Source of the DNA: Candidatus Sulfotelmatobacter sp.
Lineage (GTDB): Bacteria > Acidobacteriota > Terriglobia > Terriglobales > Acidobacteriaceae
Assembly (NCBI GenBank): GCA_017883385.1
Contig: JADGNQ010000028.1
Span: 1 to 50,392, forward strand
Reading direction: 5' to 3'
Length of the DNA stretch: 50,392 nt
A model generated the notes under the pieces. The model saw only the letters and a list, made by a program, of their open reading frames with translations, did not search any database and was not told where the DNA came from. Position 1 is the first letter of the stretch. Each line of letters starts with the position of its first letter. Positions 24,645 through 35,274 of this stretch are shown one piece after another. The translations under genes and the position numbers were made by a program.

Positions 24645-25234
24645 GAGTGAGCCTTTTCAATTTTGAATGGGGGAGTGGTGTTCAAACGATGAAGTTTTTC
24701 GGCGGCGCGCTCGAAGGCGCGCAGAGCTGAGATGTCAAAGAGCACGAATCGACATTTCGTGACGTGCTTAGTCCCGGTTAGTGCCTCGATGGTGGCAGAA
24801 ATCGCGACCGGCGCCGCGAGTGTCACGGGATACAAGAACGCTCCCGTAGAAATCGCAGGAAAAGAGAGGGAGCTAAGACCGTGCTCGTCGGCAAGCCGCA
24901 CCGACTCACGGTGACAGCTGGCCAGAGCTTCGGCTTCTCCGTGTTTACCGTCGCCGTAGACGGGGCCGACCGTGTGAATTACGTGCTTGGCGGCAAGCTG
25001 TCCGCCTGTGGTGATAACCGCCTGCCCATCCGGCAACTTCCTGATCTTGCTCACGATTAGCCGGCACTCGGCGAGGATGGCAGGGCCGCCCGCGCGGTGA
25101 ATCGCGCCGTCTACTCCGCCGCCGCCCAAAAGAGATGAGTTTGCTGCATTCACGATCGCATCCGTAGTTTCTCGAGTGATATCGGCTGGCCCATCGATTT
25201 CGATCGTCTTCGCGTTATTGAGCAGAAGCCGCAT
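24641..25234 (-). CDS. Macrodomain protein, ADP-ribose/O-acetyl-ADP-ribose hydrolase-like
   Basis: This 197-aa protein is a single MacroD/YmdB-type macrodomain. ADP-ribose-binding motifs are DAIVNAANSSLLGGGGVDGAIH and FPAISTGAFLYP. MacroD enzymes remove ADP-ribose from proteins, nucleic acids or O-acetyl-ADP-ribose. The gene lies between pgk and tpiA, overlaps the tpiA start by 4 bp, and is separated from pgk by about 95 bp containing a simple repeat. It is therefore probably co-translated with a glycolytic enzyme, which is an unusual position. Its function there, if any, is unknown; a link to NAD metabolism is speculation. Confidence 0.9.
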   Translation of the reverse strand: MRLLLNNAKTIEIDGPADITRETTDAIVNAANSSLLGGGGVDGAIHRAGGPAILAECRLIVSKIRKLPDGQAVITTGGQLAAKHVIHTVGPVYGDGKHGEAEALASCHRESVRLADEHGLSSLSFPAISTGAFLYPVTLAAPVAISATIEALTGTKHVTKCRFVLFDISALRAFERAAEKLHRLNTTPPFKIEKAHS

Positions 25235-25293
25235 TTCATGTAGCTGCGTAGCGCATAGAGTTCTCGGCGCAACCTGAAATGCCCTGCGCTTAA

Positions 25294-25324
25294 CTGAGAA
25301 CTGAGAACCGAGAACTGGGAACTG
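25294..25324. repeat. CTGAGAACTGAGAACC simple repeat
   Basis: Tandem units of CTGAGAA/ACCGAGAACTGGGAACTG lie between pgk and the macrodomain gene. A closely similar array is at 41159-41190, before the glycosyltransferase gene. Confidence 0.7.
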
Positions 25325-25330
25325 TTTTTG

Positions 25331-26542
25331 TCATTTCTTCTCGGTCAGCGCCTCGACTCCCGGCAGCTTTTTCCCTTCCAGAAATTCCAGCGACGCGCCG
25401 CCTCCCGTCGAGATATGCGTGATCTTATCGGCAACGTCAGCCGCGTGTACGGCCGCAACGGAATCACCGCCGCCTACAATCGTAATTGCGCCGCCATTCT
25501 CTGCGACCGCATGCGCGATCTTGAACGTTCCACGAGAGAATGCCGGCACTTCAAACACCCCCATCGGACCATTCCACACAATCGTTCGCGCCGTCGAAAT
25601 TTCCTCGGTAAACAATTCAATGGTCTTTGGTCCAATGTCGAGCGCCATCTTTTCGGCGGGGATCGGCTGGCCTTCGCCGATCTGCTGCACTACGGCGTTA
25701 GCTTCCGGCTTCATCGCGACGACATGATCGACCGGTAACAAGAACTTCAGATTCCGCTTCTTCGCCTCCGCCAGCAACTGCTTGGCGAGGTCGACCTTGT
25801 CGGCTTCGAGCAGCGATTTGCCGATCTCATGTCCTTGCGCTTTGAGGAAGGTATAGGCCATGCCTCCGCCAATGATCAGCGAGTCGACCTTGTTCATCAG
25901 ATTCTGGATCACGCCGATCTTGTCGCTAACCTTGGCGCCGCCCAGAATCGCCACAAAAGGCTTCTCCGGATGCTCCAGCGCCTTGCCCAGGTATTTCAGT
26001 TCTTTCTCCATGAGCAGCCCTGCGGCGGACTGCTTTACGAACTTGGTGATCCCAACGGTCGATGCGTGCGCACGATGCGCCGTACCGAACGCGTCGTTGA
26101 CGTAATACTCGGCCAGATTCGCGAGCTGCTTGGCGAACTTCTCGTCATTCGCTTCTTCTTCGGCATGGAAGCGCAGGTTCTCGAGCAGGAGCGTCTGGCC
26201 CTTCTCCAATTGAGTTGCGACCTCTTCGGCTTCGGGCCCAACGCACTCTGGACAGAAGCCGACGTTTTCTCCGCGTGCCAGCTCCTTGTCGAGCAACATA
26301 CGCAAGCGCTCGGCCACCGGCTTCAGGCTCATCTTGGGATTGGGCTTGCCTTTGGGCCGGCCCAGGTGCGAGGCCAGGATCAGGCGTGCTCCGTGGCGCA
26401 GGGCGTATTCGATGGTAGGCAGCGTCTCGCGGATACGGGTGTCGTCCATGACGCGCCCGTCTTCCAGCGGCACGTTGAAGTCGACACGCATGAATATCCG
26501 GTTGCCATTGAGCGGAAGATCACGAATGGAAAGCTTGGGCAT
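25331..26542 (-). CDS. pgk: Phosphoglycerate kinase
   Basis: This 403-aa enzyme transfers phosphate from 1,3-bisphosphoglycerate to ADP. Motifs include [85 protein letters not shown] and [10 protein letters not shown], in the usual order. The start at 26542 (MPKLSIRD) is chosen because AAAGGA precedes it and the longer upstream frame has no family similarity. It follows gap after 89 bp; a strong palindromic repeat sits in that gap. Confidence 0.97.
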   Translation of the reverse strand: MPKLSIRDLPLNGNRIFMRVDFNVPLEDGRVMDDTRIRETLPTIEYALRHGARLILASHLGRPKGKPNPKMSLKPVAERLRMLLDKELARGENVGFCPECVGPEAEEVATQLEKGQTLLLENLRFHAEEEANDEKFAKQLANLAEYYVNDAFGTAHRAHASTVGITKFVKQSAAGLLMEKELKYLGKALEHPEKPFVAILGGAKVSDKIGVIQNLMNKVDSLIIGGGMAYTFLKAQGHEIGKSLLEADKVDLAKQLLAEAKKRNLKFLLPVDHVVAMKPEANAVVQQIGEGQPIPAEKMALDIGPKTIELFTEEISTARTIVWNGPMGVFEVPAFSRGTFKIAHAVAENGGAITIVGGGDSVAAVHAADVADKITHISTGGGASLEFLEGKKLPGVEALTEKK

Positions 26543-26583
26543 GGCTGGTCGTCCTTTTTGCAGGCAGATAGGTGCGGGTGCCT

Positions 26584-26617
26584 CATCCTGACGTCGCTCT
26601 CTTGCGACGTCAGGATG
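26584..26617. repeat. 14-bp-stem hairpin repeat between gap and pgk
   Basis: CATCCTGACGTCGC (26584-26597) and GCGACGTCAGGATG (26604-26617) form a perfect stem with a 6-nt loop and no T-run. A second, longer copy is at 40605-40645. It lies between two genes expected to be co-transcribed, so it could stabilise or attenuate the upstream gap mRNA. Confidence 0.85.
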
Positions 26618-26631
26618 GGTTCCGCAATTGT

Positions 26632-28002
<1,371 letters not shown>

Positions 28003-29130
28003 TCACGGGGTCCGGCTGGCGTAGAGGGTGGCCCTGTGATCGCTGAGAATTGCCAGTTTCGACCCGTCAGGCGAGAGGGCGACATCGTAGTCATGTTTAG
28101 GCGGGGGAGAAATCGAGACGGTCATCACACGTTTTTTCGCGGACAGATCGTACACCACGACACGTAATGAAGTACTGTGCCCGCCCGTGTCCCGGACGTC
28201 CCTAAAATTCTTTAGCAATACGGCAACATACCTGCCATTTTGCGCGACCGCTATTTGAGTGTCAATGCCGTCCCCCTTTGCAAAGGGATCAGTCATCAGG
28301 ATCTCGCCATTGGTCGAAGACATTACAAACTCTCGGGAGCCACACACGAGCAAGCTTTCTGTGACGAAGACTCCAGAGCGGGCAGGACTGCAGGCCCCCC
28401 GACTCAATTCAAACAACGGATTCCAAACTGCGCTTCCAAACTCTGTCGCAACGACCATGCCCGGTCCGCTCTCGTACCGTTCCGCGGCGATCATCCTGTC
28501 CGTGATCGCGAATTTGTCGATGATCCCCGGAGATTCAGCCCAAATGACTCTCGGTTTGAGCGTGTCTCCATCTAGCACCTCGATGCGGCTGAATTCCATT
28601 TTCTCTTCGCGATTGAGATGGTAGGTGTTTAACAGCACCGTCTTGCGGCTGGTGGAGACTCGTATTTCTAACCCTTGGTTGGGATCGCTCGAAACAGGAG
28701 TCGTTGCGATCTCGCGGAAATCCTTGGAATAGAGCCGCAACACGTCGCCGGTTCGGATCACAAGTCCACCGCCTGTGACATGAACCGACGTGTCCTTATG
28801 CCGAGTTCCCCATTCCTTGGTCGATATGATTTTTCCCGAGTTGGCGTCGAGCACTGACAGCCGAAGCCTGAAGGAGCTGGAAGTATCTGCACTCTTGCGC
28901 GAGGAGAGTTGTCCAGCATCGAGGGTCACTTGAGAAACGATCAGCTGGCCGTTGTCGAGAAACGCGATCTGGGGAGGATTTCGCCCTACGCCGCTGAGGT
29001 CCTGAACTACATCGGCGCTCCAGAGGGGGTTGGCGTACTCGTGCCCCTTCGACTGGCCTCCATGCGAAGGTGCGGCACAGATAACTCCTAAGGCAAGCAA
29101 TGCCTTCAATTGGATATAGCTAGCTGCCAC
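28003..29130 (-). CDS. Exported beta-propeller-like protein of unknown function
   Basis: From a GTG at 29130 the frame encodes 375 aa with a likely signal peptide (ASYIQLKALLALGVICAAPSHG). The mature part consists of repeated beta-strand blocks of the kind seen in WD40/YncE/TolB-like propellers, for instance PPQIAFLDNGQLIVSQ, LRLSVLDANSGKIIST and the last blade DVALSPDGSKLAILSDHRATLY. No catalytic motif is visible. The frame continues upstream for over 200 codons without stops, but that part is antisense to a zinc-ribbon gene and not protein-like. No clear ribosome-binding site supports the GTG, so the start is uncertain. Confidence 0.65.
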   Translation of the reverse strand: MAASYIQLKALLALGVICAAPSHGGQSKGHEYANPLWSADVVQDLSGVGRNPPQIAFLDNGQLIVSQVTLDAGQLSSRKSADTSSSFRLRLSVLDANSGKIISTKEWGTRHKDTSVHVTGGGLVIRTGDVLRLYSKDFREIATTPVSSDPNQGLEIRVSTSRKTVLLNTYHLNREEKMEFSRIEVLDGDTLKPRVIWAESPGIIDKFAITDRMIAAERYESGPGMVVATEFGSAVWNPLFELSRGACSPARSGVFVTESLLVCGSREFVMSSTNGEILMTDPFAKGDGIDTQIAVAQNGRYVAVLLKNFRDVRDTGGHSTSLRVVVYDLSAKKRVMTVSISPPPKHDYDVALSPDGSKLAILSDHRATLYASRTP

Positions 29131-29361
29131 TACGTGGTGATTGTACTGCAGGGATTCTTTGGATTCGGTAGCTGGCGCAAAATCGCGGTTACATTCATCG
29201 AACCGTGATTCTGCCGCCCCATCCCCCCTGTGACCCCGGTCACCAACCCGAGCGACCCTTGTCACTGCCCAACAGCTGTCCCCATCCTCTAATGGAAACC
29301 GCGGAGAGAACGGTCGAAACCGGCACTCATTCCGCGAGATTCCTTGACCAAGAGGGGCCTC

Positions 29362-29613
29362 ATGGTTAATGACGATGTTGTGAAGTGTCCGCTGTGTGGC
29401 GGATTCACCCATATCGAGAAGCCCGACCTGCTGGCGGCTCTGAAGAATCCCCGTCTGCGCGAACAGGTCGAACAGTACATCGCGGAACTCCTGAAGTCCC
29501 CGGTGGAGGACTTGACCACGGTCGGCGCCACCCAGGCGGGGCGCGATTTCCAAAAAGATGTTCATAGCTGGAATCCGTGCGTGCCCATGTGGCGGAGAAG
29601 CCCGAAAGAGTAG
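29362..29613 (+). CDS. Small zinc-ribbon-like protein
   Basis: This 83-aa protein starts MVNDDVVKCPLCGGFTHIEKP, with a CPLCGG knuckle, then a helical segment (LLAALKNPRLREQVEQYIAEL) and a C-terminal HSWNPCVPMW containing a third cysteine and a histidine. A single zinc could be bound by the two N-terminal cysteines plus the C-terminal His/Cys. AGAGGGG lies in front of the ATG at 29362. I do not know a function. It precedes the GTPase gene by 64 bp that contain a palindromic repeat. Confidence 0.65.
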   Translation: MVNDDVVKCPLCGGFTHIEKPDLLAALKNPRLREQVEQYIAELLKSPVEDLTTVGATQAGRDFQKDVHSWNPCVPMWRRSPKE

Positions 29614-29626
29614 GGTTTCAGCCCAG

Positions 29627-29648
29627 GAGACGTAGCAAGCTGCGTCTC
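29627..29648. repeat. GAGACGTAGC palindromic repeat
   Basis: GAGACGTAGC-AA-GCTGCGTCTC is a 10-bp hairpin with one G-U, of the same family as at 12171-12238 and 42204-42227. It lies in the spacer before the GTPase gene. Confidence 0.8.
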
Positions 29649-29677
29649 TATGAAGAAGGCGAAGGAAAGGTGCGTCT

Positions 29678-31015
29678 ATGAAAGCGAAAAAGATCCTGAT
29701 TCTCGGCGCCGCTGGAAGAGACTTCCACAACTTCAACGTAGTGTTTCGTGGCAACGCTGAGTACAACGTGGTGGGGTTCACCGCCACCCAGATTCCCGGC
29801 ATCGCCGACCGGCGCTATCCGGCGGAACTGGCTGGGTCGCTCTATCCGGCCGGCATCCCAATCTTCGAGGAGAAGGATCTGGAGCGGCTCATCGACCAGC
29901 ACGAAGTCGACGCGGTCGTCTTTTCCTATAGCGACATTTCGCACGCGAACCTGATGCACCTGGCCTCTCGTGTGGTCACCACCGGAGCCGATTTCTGGCT
30001 CCTCAGCTCGGAACGCACCCAGCTGAAGGCTTCGGTGCCCGTGGTGTCAATCTGCGCCGTCCGCACCGGTTGCGGCAAGAGCCCGCTCGGCCGCCTCGTG
30101 ACTTCGGAACTGAAACGCGAAGGCTGGAAGCCGGTTGTCGTGCGTCATCCCATGCCTTACGGCGATCTGGCGGCGCAGGCCGTCCAGCGCTTCGCTGTGG
30201 TGGACGATCTCGACAAGCACCAATGCACGATCGAAGAGCGCGAGGAGTATGAGCCCCATCTCCGCGAAGGCACCATCGTCTACGCCGGAGTCGACTATGG
30301 CCGAATCCTGCGCCAGGCGGAGAAAGAAGCCGACATCGTCATCTGGGACGGCGGCAACAATGACACTCCGTTCTACGCCTCCGATCTGGAGATCGTCGTC
30401 GTCGACCCGCACCGTCCAGGGCATGAACTGGCCTACTACCCGGGTGAGGTGAACCTGCGCCGGGCCGATGTGGTCGTCATCAACAAGGTCGACACAGCCG
30501 CTCCACAGGACGTCGAAACCGTGCGCAAGAATGTGCGTGCCTGCAACCCCAAAGCGGCAGTCGTCGAGATGGCCTGCCGCGTCGCCGTCTCTGCGCCGGA
30601 ATTGATCAAGGGCCGCAGGGTACTGGTTGTCGAGGATGGTCCGACCCTTACCCATGGCGAAATGCCTTACGGCGCCGGGGTGGTGGCCGCACGGCAGTGC
30701 GGCGCAGCGGAACTGGTCGATCCACGGCCCTTTGCCGTGGGGTCAATCCGTGGCACCTACGAGCGCTATGGCCACCTGACCAGTTTGCTGCCAGCCATGG
30801 GTTACAGCGCCATGCAGTGCCATGAACTGGAGGAGACCATCAACCGCGTTCCCTGCGATCTTGTGCTGGTCGCAACCCCCATTGACCTGGGCCATCTGAT
30901 CAAGCTCAACAAGCCGAGTCTGCGCGTCACCTATGAAGTGGAGGATCTGACCCATCCCGGTATGGCCGAGATTCTGGTTCGGTTTACCAAGGAACGAGCC
31001 GGAGTGGGGGTCTAG
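29678..31015 (+). CDS. Cyclic 2,3-diphosphoglycerate synthetase-like P-loop GTPase
   Basis: This 445-aa cytoplasmic protein begins with a Rossmann-like KKILILGAAGRDFHNFN, followed by DAVVFSYSDISHANLMHLAS, a P-loop AVRTGCGKSPLGRLV and a nucleotide specificity motif VVVINKVDTA (NKxD of GTPases). This is the COG2403/cyclic 2,3-diphosphoglycerate synthetase family, first described in thermophilic methanogens, where it makes an ATP-dependent cyclic compatible solute. Bacterial members are common but their product is not established. It lies just upstream of a malic enzyme gene in a region rich in carbon-metabolism genes. Whether it makes a cyclic phosphoglycerate here is open. Confidence 0.8.
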   Translation: MKAKKILILGAAGRDFHNFNVVFRGNAEYNVVGFTATQIPGIADRRYPAELAGSLYPAGIPIFEEKDLERLIDQHEVDAVVFSYSDISHANLMHLASRVVTTGADFWLLSSERTQLKASVPVVSICAVRTGCGKSPLGRLVTSELKREGWKPVVVRHPMPYGDLAAQAVQRFAVVDDLDKHQCTIEEREEYEPHLREGTIVYAGVDYGRILRQAEKEADIVIWDGGNNDTPFYASDLEIVVVDPHRPGHELAYYPGEVNLRRADVVVINKVDTAAPQDVETVRKNVRACNPKAAVVEMACRVAVSAPELIKGRRVLVVEDGPTLTHGEMPYGAGVVAARQCGAAELVDPRPFAVGSIRGTYERYGHLTSLLPAMGYSAMQCHELEETINRVPCDLVLVATPIDLGHLIKLNKPSLRVTYEVEDLTHPGMAEILVRFTKERAGVGV

Positions 31016-31374
31016 CCCACGACTCCACGCTCACGACAGAATGTGATCCCAATCACAGCCTGGCACTGGGGGCGGGCATATACCCAAGAGTAGGATGGTA
31101 TCTAGGGGCCGCGGTGTGCGCCAGCGGGAGATATGCCATGCCAATTCCGGGACTTACGCGTATCTCCTCAAAAAACACTCTCGGTTGTAACAGCTTCTCT
31201 CCGGCGTTCAGCGGGGTTTTGCCGTTTGCGCTGGCCAACGCCTGTTGCTGCCAAAGTGTTTGGCAGTGCCCCAGTATCCGGGCGCACTGCGTACGGAGTT
31301 GAGTTCGAAGCGCCGCAACGTTTCTGCCGGAGAGGCTCGAAGGCGCCCGTCGCCAAAGAAGTACGGAGGAAGTT
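31016..31374. other. Leader region of the malic enzyme gene
   Basis: About 360 bp. It contains the CRP/FNR-like dyad at 31042-31057, then TGGCACTGGGGGCGGGCAT, whose -24/-12 spacing does not fit sigma-54. The remainder shows no reading frame of protein character and no clear hairpin. Confidence 0.4.
31042..31057. promoter_or_regulatory. CRP/FNR-family binding-site-like palindrome
   Basis: TGTGATCCCAATCACA has perfect 6-bp arms around a 4-bp centre and matches the TGTGA-N6-TCACA layout of CRP sites. It is 318 bp before maeB and 27 bp after the GTPase gene. Weaker relatives occur at 35126-35141 and 44899-44914. Confidence 0.65.
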
Positions 31375-33687
31375 ATGTTAATCAGCAAGCAGCAGGTCCT
31401 CGACTATCACAATGGGCCGCGTCCCGGAAAGATTGAAGTTACACCCACAAAGCCCTGCCGCACGCAGCGCGATCTCAGTATGGCGTACACGCCCGGCGTA
31501 GCCGAGCCTTGTCTGGAAATCCAGAAGAATCCGCAGGACGCCTACAAATACACCGGCCGCGGTAATCTGGTCGCGGTGTTGAGCAATGGCACCGCGGTAC
31601 TCGGTCTGGGCGACATTGGTGCGCTCGCCGGAAAGCCAGTCATGGAAGGCAAGGCCGTGCTCTTCAAGCGCTTTGCCGATGTCGATGTCTTCGACATCGA
31701 GGTCAACAGCCACGATCCCGAAGAGATCATCAAGCTCTGCCAGTTGCTGGAGCCCACGTTTGGCGGCATCAACCTCGAAGACATCAAGGCGCCCGACTGC
31801 TTCCAGATCGAGGAGACTCTACGCAAGACCATGAAGATTCCGGTCTTCCATGACGACCAGCACGGAACGGCGATCATCTCAGGGGCGGCACTGCTGAACG
31901 CTCTCGAAGTTGTGGGGAAAGATATCGGCAAGGTCCGGGTGGTCTTCAACGGAGCCGGTGCGGCCGGCATCGCCTGTGCCGAGCACTATGTGCGTCTTGG
32001 AGTGAAGCGCGAAAACATCATTCTCTGCGACACCAAGGGAGTCGTATACAAAGGCCGCAAAGAAGGTATGAACAAGTACAAAGAGCGCTTCGCCCAGGAC
32101 ACGAACCTGCGCACCCTGTCCGAAGCCATGGCTGGCGCCGACGTCTTCGCCGGGCTCTCCGTGAAAGATGCCATCAATCAAGATATGGTGCGCTCCATGG
32201 CGTCCGACCCCGTCGTCTTCGCCATGGCCAATCCCGATCCCGAAATTACCTACGAAGAAGCCAAGGCCGCTCGCCCAGATGTCATCATCGCCACCGGACG
32301 CTCCGACTATCCCAACCAGGTCAACAACGTGCTCGGTTTCCCGTTCATTTTCCGCGGAGCTCTCGATGTGCGCGCTACCGCCATCAACGAAGAAATGAAG
32401 TTGGCAGCCACGCACGCCCTGGCCAATCTTGCCAAGGAAGACGTTCCCGATTCCGTCTGCCGCGCCTACGGAGTGCCCCGCCTGCAATTCGGCCGCGAGT
32501 ACCTCATTCCCAAACCTTTCGATCCGCGCGTGTTGATGTGGGAAGCGGCTGCCGTGGCCGAAGCCGCCATGCTAAGTGGAGTCGCCCAGGCACCGGTCGA
32601 TCTCAATACCTACCGCGCTCAACTGGAGCGGCGACTGGGCAAGGCCTACGAAGTCTCGCGCACCATGATTCACAAGGCCCAGGCGAATCCCAGACAAGTG
32701 GTATTTCCCGAGGGGGACAACGAGAAGATCCTGCGGGCTTGCCACGTACTGGTCGAAGAAAATATTGGAAAGCCCATCCTGCTCGGGGAGCCCGGCAAGA
32801 TTCAGAGCCGGGCCCACGAGTTCGGCGTGGATATTGAAGGCATGCAGATTGTCGATCCGGCAACGTCGGAGCATCGCGAAACCTACGTCCAGGAACTGTT
32901 TCGCCTGCGGCAGCGCCGCGGCGTCACCCTCCAGGAGGCCGAGACGCTGATCAACAACCGCAACGTGTTCGGCTCGATGATGGTTCACATGGGCGATGCC
33001 GACGCACTGGTTTCCGGAGTCACCCAGCATTATCCCGACACCATTCGCCCAGCGCTGCAGATTGTTCGCATGCGCGAGGGCCTGCACCGCGTCTCCGGCT
33101 GCTACGCCGTGATCACGCGCAAAGGAGAAGTCTTCTTCCTTGCCGATACCAGTGTGAACATCGAGCCCACGGCAGAAGATCTGGTTGAGATCGCTCTTTG
33201 TACGGCTCACATGGCGCGCCGCTTTGACATTTCGCCGCGGGTCGCGCTGTTGTCATTCTCCAGTTTCGGCGGCGTCGACCATCCCATTTGCACCAAGATG
33301 CGCAAGGCGGTGGAGCTGATCAAGTTTGCCGACCCCACGCTGATCGTCGACGGAGAAATCATGGCGGACGAAGCACTTTCTCCAGAGATCATCGAAGAGC
33401 AGTATCCGTTCAGTTCTCTGAAGGGCGGCGCCAATGTGCTCATCTTCCCCGACCTCGCATCGGCCAACATTGCGTGCAAGTTGGTGGCGAAGATTGGCGG
33501 CGGCGAACTGATCGGCCCCATCCTTATGGGGATGAGCCGTCCGGTGCACGTGCTGCAGCGTACTGCGACGGTGGAAGAGGTTGTCAACGTCGCGGCCATC
33601 GCTGTGGTCGATGCGCAGGAGAATGATACCTATGCGCATCCGCGTGTACATGTGCCAGTCGAGCCTGAACTCGTAGGCGAAGACTGA
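31375..33687 (+). CDS. maeB: NADP-dependent malic enzyme with C-terminal phosphotransacetylase domain
   Basis: This 770-aa protein is the MaeB-type fusion. Residues about 10-390 are malic enzyme: [16 protein letters not shown], the catalytic region [20 protein letters not shown], the metal site [10 protein letters not shown], and the NADP Rossmann segment [18 protein letters not shown]. Residues about 430-760 are a phosphate acetyltransferase-like domain ([61 protein letters not shown]), which in E. coli MaeB is regulatory and binds acetyl-CoA. It decarboxylates malate to pyruvate and yields NADPH. GGAGGA stands four bases before the ATG. It fits the shunt and TCA genes of the window. Confidence 0.95.
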   Translation: MLISKQQVLDYHNGPRPGKIEVTPTKPCRTQRDLSMAYTPGVAEPCLEIQKNPQDAYKYTGRGNLVAVLSNGTAVLGLGDIGALAGKPVMEGKAVLFKRFADVDVFDIEVNSHDPEEIIKLCQLLEPTFGGINLEDIKAPDCFQIEETLRKTMKIPVFHDDQHGTAIISGAALLNALEVVGKDIGKVRVVFNGAGAAGIACAEHYVRLGVKRENIILCDTKGVVYKGRKEGMNKYKERFAQDTNLRTLSEAMAGADVFAGLSVKDAINQDMVRSMASDPVVFAMANPDPEITYEEAKAARPDVIIATGRSDYPNQVNNVLGFPFIFRGALDVRATAINEEMKLAATHALANLAKEDVPDSVCRAYGVPRLQFGREYLIPKPFDPRVLMWEAAAVAEAAMLSGVAQAPVDLNTYRAQLERRLGKAYEVSRTMIHKAQANPRQVVFPEGDNEKILRACHVLVEENIGKPILLGEPGKIQSRAHEFGVDIEGMQIVDPATSEHRETYVQELFRLRQRRGVTLQEAETLINNRNVFGSMMVHMGDADALVSGVTQHYPDTIRPALQIVRMREGLHRVSGCYAVITRKGEVFFLADTSVNIEPTAEDLVEIALCTAHMARRFDISPRVALLSFSSFGGVDHPICTKMRKAVELIKFADPTLIVDGEIMADEALSPEIIEEQYPFSSLKGGANVLIFPDLASANIACKLVAKIGGGELIGPILMGMSRPVHVLQRTATVEEVVNVAAIAVVDAQENDTYAHPRVHVPVEPELVGED

Positions 33688-33754
33688 TTAGAGAATACCG
33701 AATCGCGAAGACTGGCAGGCTTAGGAAAAGGGCAGAACCGGGAGGATTCAGCGC

Positions 33755-35011
33755 ATGTCCACGCTTTGGAAGTTGCGCTACGCGCAGCGGACGCTGGGAG
33801 TCAAGAGCTCCCCCATCCGTGAACTGCTGAAGGTCACGCAGAAGCCGGGGATCATTTCTTTCGGCGGCGGACTGCCTGCTCCGGATGTGTTCCCGGTCAA
33901 GCGCTTCGAGGAAGCCTGCCACAAAGTCCTGACGGAAGATGGCGCCCAAGCCCTGCAGTATGGCGCAACCGAAGGCTACGAACCGCTGCGCGAGATGATT
34001 GCCAACAACATCGCCCGCTACGGTATCCTTGCCAAGGCCGAAAATGTTCTCATCACCTCCGGCTCGCAGCAGGCGCTCGACCTGATCGGCAAGCTGCTCA
34101 TCAACCGTGGAGATCGTGTCCTGGTCGAAGCGCCGACCTACCTGGGTGCCCTGCAGGCGTTTAGCGTCTACGGAGCGCAATACGTCTCCGTTCCGGTCGA
34201 CGATGATGGTCTCCTCACCGATCAACTCGATCCCAGTCTCCGCGCTGGTCCGAAATTCATGTACGTCCTGCCGAACTTCCAGAATCCTGCGGGAGTGACG
34301 CTGTCGGAAGGCCGCCGCCACCAACTCATTCTCCTGGCCGACAAATACGGCGTCCCGATCATCGAAGACGATCCCTACGGCCAGTTGCGTTATGAAGGCG
34401 AGCATCTTGCGCCGCTCGTGGTGCTCGACCGCGAAAACCTGCGCCGTGACAATGGTTTCACTCTCGGCAACGTCATCTACCTGAGCACATTCTCCAAGAC
34501 GCTGGCACCGGGAATCCGTTTGGCGTGGATCGTCGCCCCCGAAGATGTGATCAGCAAGTTGGTCCAGCTCAAGCAGGCTGCAGACCTGCACACTTCGACC
34601 TTTAGCCAGTATGTTGCCTACGAAGTGGCGCGCGACGGTTTTCTCGACCAGCACGTCAAGCTCATTCGACAGGTGTATCGCGAGCGCCGCGACGCCATGC
34701 TTCACGCTTTGGAAGAGTACTTCCCACACGAAGTGACCTGGACCCATCCCAAGGGAGGCCTTTTCCTTTGGGTAACCCTGCCCGCAGGCTCTGACTCCCA
34801 AACGCTATTGCCCGCCGCTCTGGCGGAGAATGTCGCGTTCGTCGCCGGAGACAGTTTCTACGCCAACAATGGCCACGAGGGCAGCCGCCACATGCGGTTG
34901 AATTTCTCGTACTCCCAGCCAGAACAGATCCGCGAGGGCATCCGCCGCCTGTCGGTCGCGGTAAAGATGCAACTGCGAGGAAGCCATCACCCCTCAGAGG
35001 TCGGCCGCTAG
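33755..35011 (+). CDS. PLP-dependent aminotransferase, LysN/2-aminoadipate transaminase-like
   Basis: This 418-aa fold-type I aminotransferase has the features of the LysN/MocR-catalytic group: ISFGGGLPAPDVFPV near the N-terminus, LQYGATEGYEPLREMI, VLPNFQNPAGVTLS, VPIIEDDPYGQLRYEG, the PLP lysine in STFSKTLAPGIRLAWI, and HPKGGLFLWVTLP. Members act on 2-aminoadipate, branched-chain or aromatic amino acids and cannot be separated by eye. GGAGG precedes the ATG. It follows maeB by 67 bp and could share its transcript. There is no N-terminal DNA-binding domain, so it is an enzyme rather than a MocR regulator. Confidence 0.88.
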   Translation: MSTLWKLRYAQRTLGVKSSPIRELLKVTQKPGIISFGGGLPAPDVFPVKRFEEACHKVLTEDGAQALQYGATEGYEPLREMIANNIARYGILAKAENVLITSGSQQALDLIGKLLINRGDRVLVEAPTYLGALQAFSVYGAQYVSVPVDDDGLLTDQLDPSLRAGPKFMYVLPNFQNPAGVTLSEGRRHQLILLADKYGVPIIEDDPYGQLRYEGEHLAPLVVLDRENLRRDNGFTLGNVIYLSTFSKTLAPGIRLAWIVAPEDVISKLVQLKQAADLHTSTFSQYVAYEVARDGFLDQHVKLIRQVYRERRDAMLHALEEYFPHEVTWTHPKGGLFLWVTLPAGSDSQTLLPAALAENVAFVAGDSFYANNGHEGSRHMRLNFSYSQPEQIREGIRRLSVAVKMQLRGSHHPSEVGR

Positions 35012-35094
35012 AGACGTTTCATAAGTGGTTCTTGGGAAGGGCACGGGCTTTAGCACCTGAGGCTCCAGTCGTTGTCCGAGGACACGTCACTTCG

Positions 35095-35260
35095 CCTGCT
35101 GACAGCTGGTAGCTGAGAGCTCCTTCGTGATCCTAATCACATTTTCTGGTGACGCAGGGCACCGCTCCCAAGTCGTTCAGCACCGATACTGTAAGTACCC
35201 ACAGTACGGCCTGGTCAGGCTCTTCCTGACAGCTGAGGGCTGATAGCTGACGGCTGCTTT
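35095..35260. repeat. AGCTGAGAGCT/GACAGCTG-type simple repeats
   Basis: Two clusters of units like CTGACAGCTGGTAGCTGAGAG (35098-35118, one base over if merged) and CTGACAGCTGAGGGCTGATAG flank the region before the multi-Cys gene. They are of the same type as 2136-2213. A GTAAGTACCCACAGTAC stretch lies between them. Confidence 0.55.
35126..35141. promoter_or_regulatory. CRP/FNR-like dyad before the multi-Cys protein gene
   Basis: CGTGATCCTAATCACA keeps GTGAT-N4-ATCAC with one outer mismatch to the site at 31042-31057. It is 134 bp before the start at 35275. Confidence 0.5.
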
Positions 35261-35274
35261 ACCGGAGGTGATGT

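Noticed and set aside
29131..29802. N-terminal extension of the beta-propeller-like frame on the minus strand
   Set aside because: It is antisense to the zinc-ribbon protein gene and the GTPase start, and lacks any domain; the signal peptide near 29130 marks a better start.
31060..31080. Possible sigma-54 promoter TGGCACTGGGGGCGGGCA
   Set aside because: The GC of the -12 element is not 10 bp from the GG of the -24 element, so the match fails.
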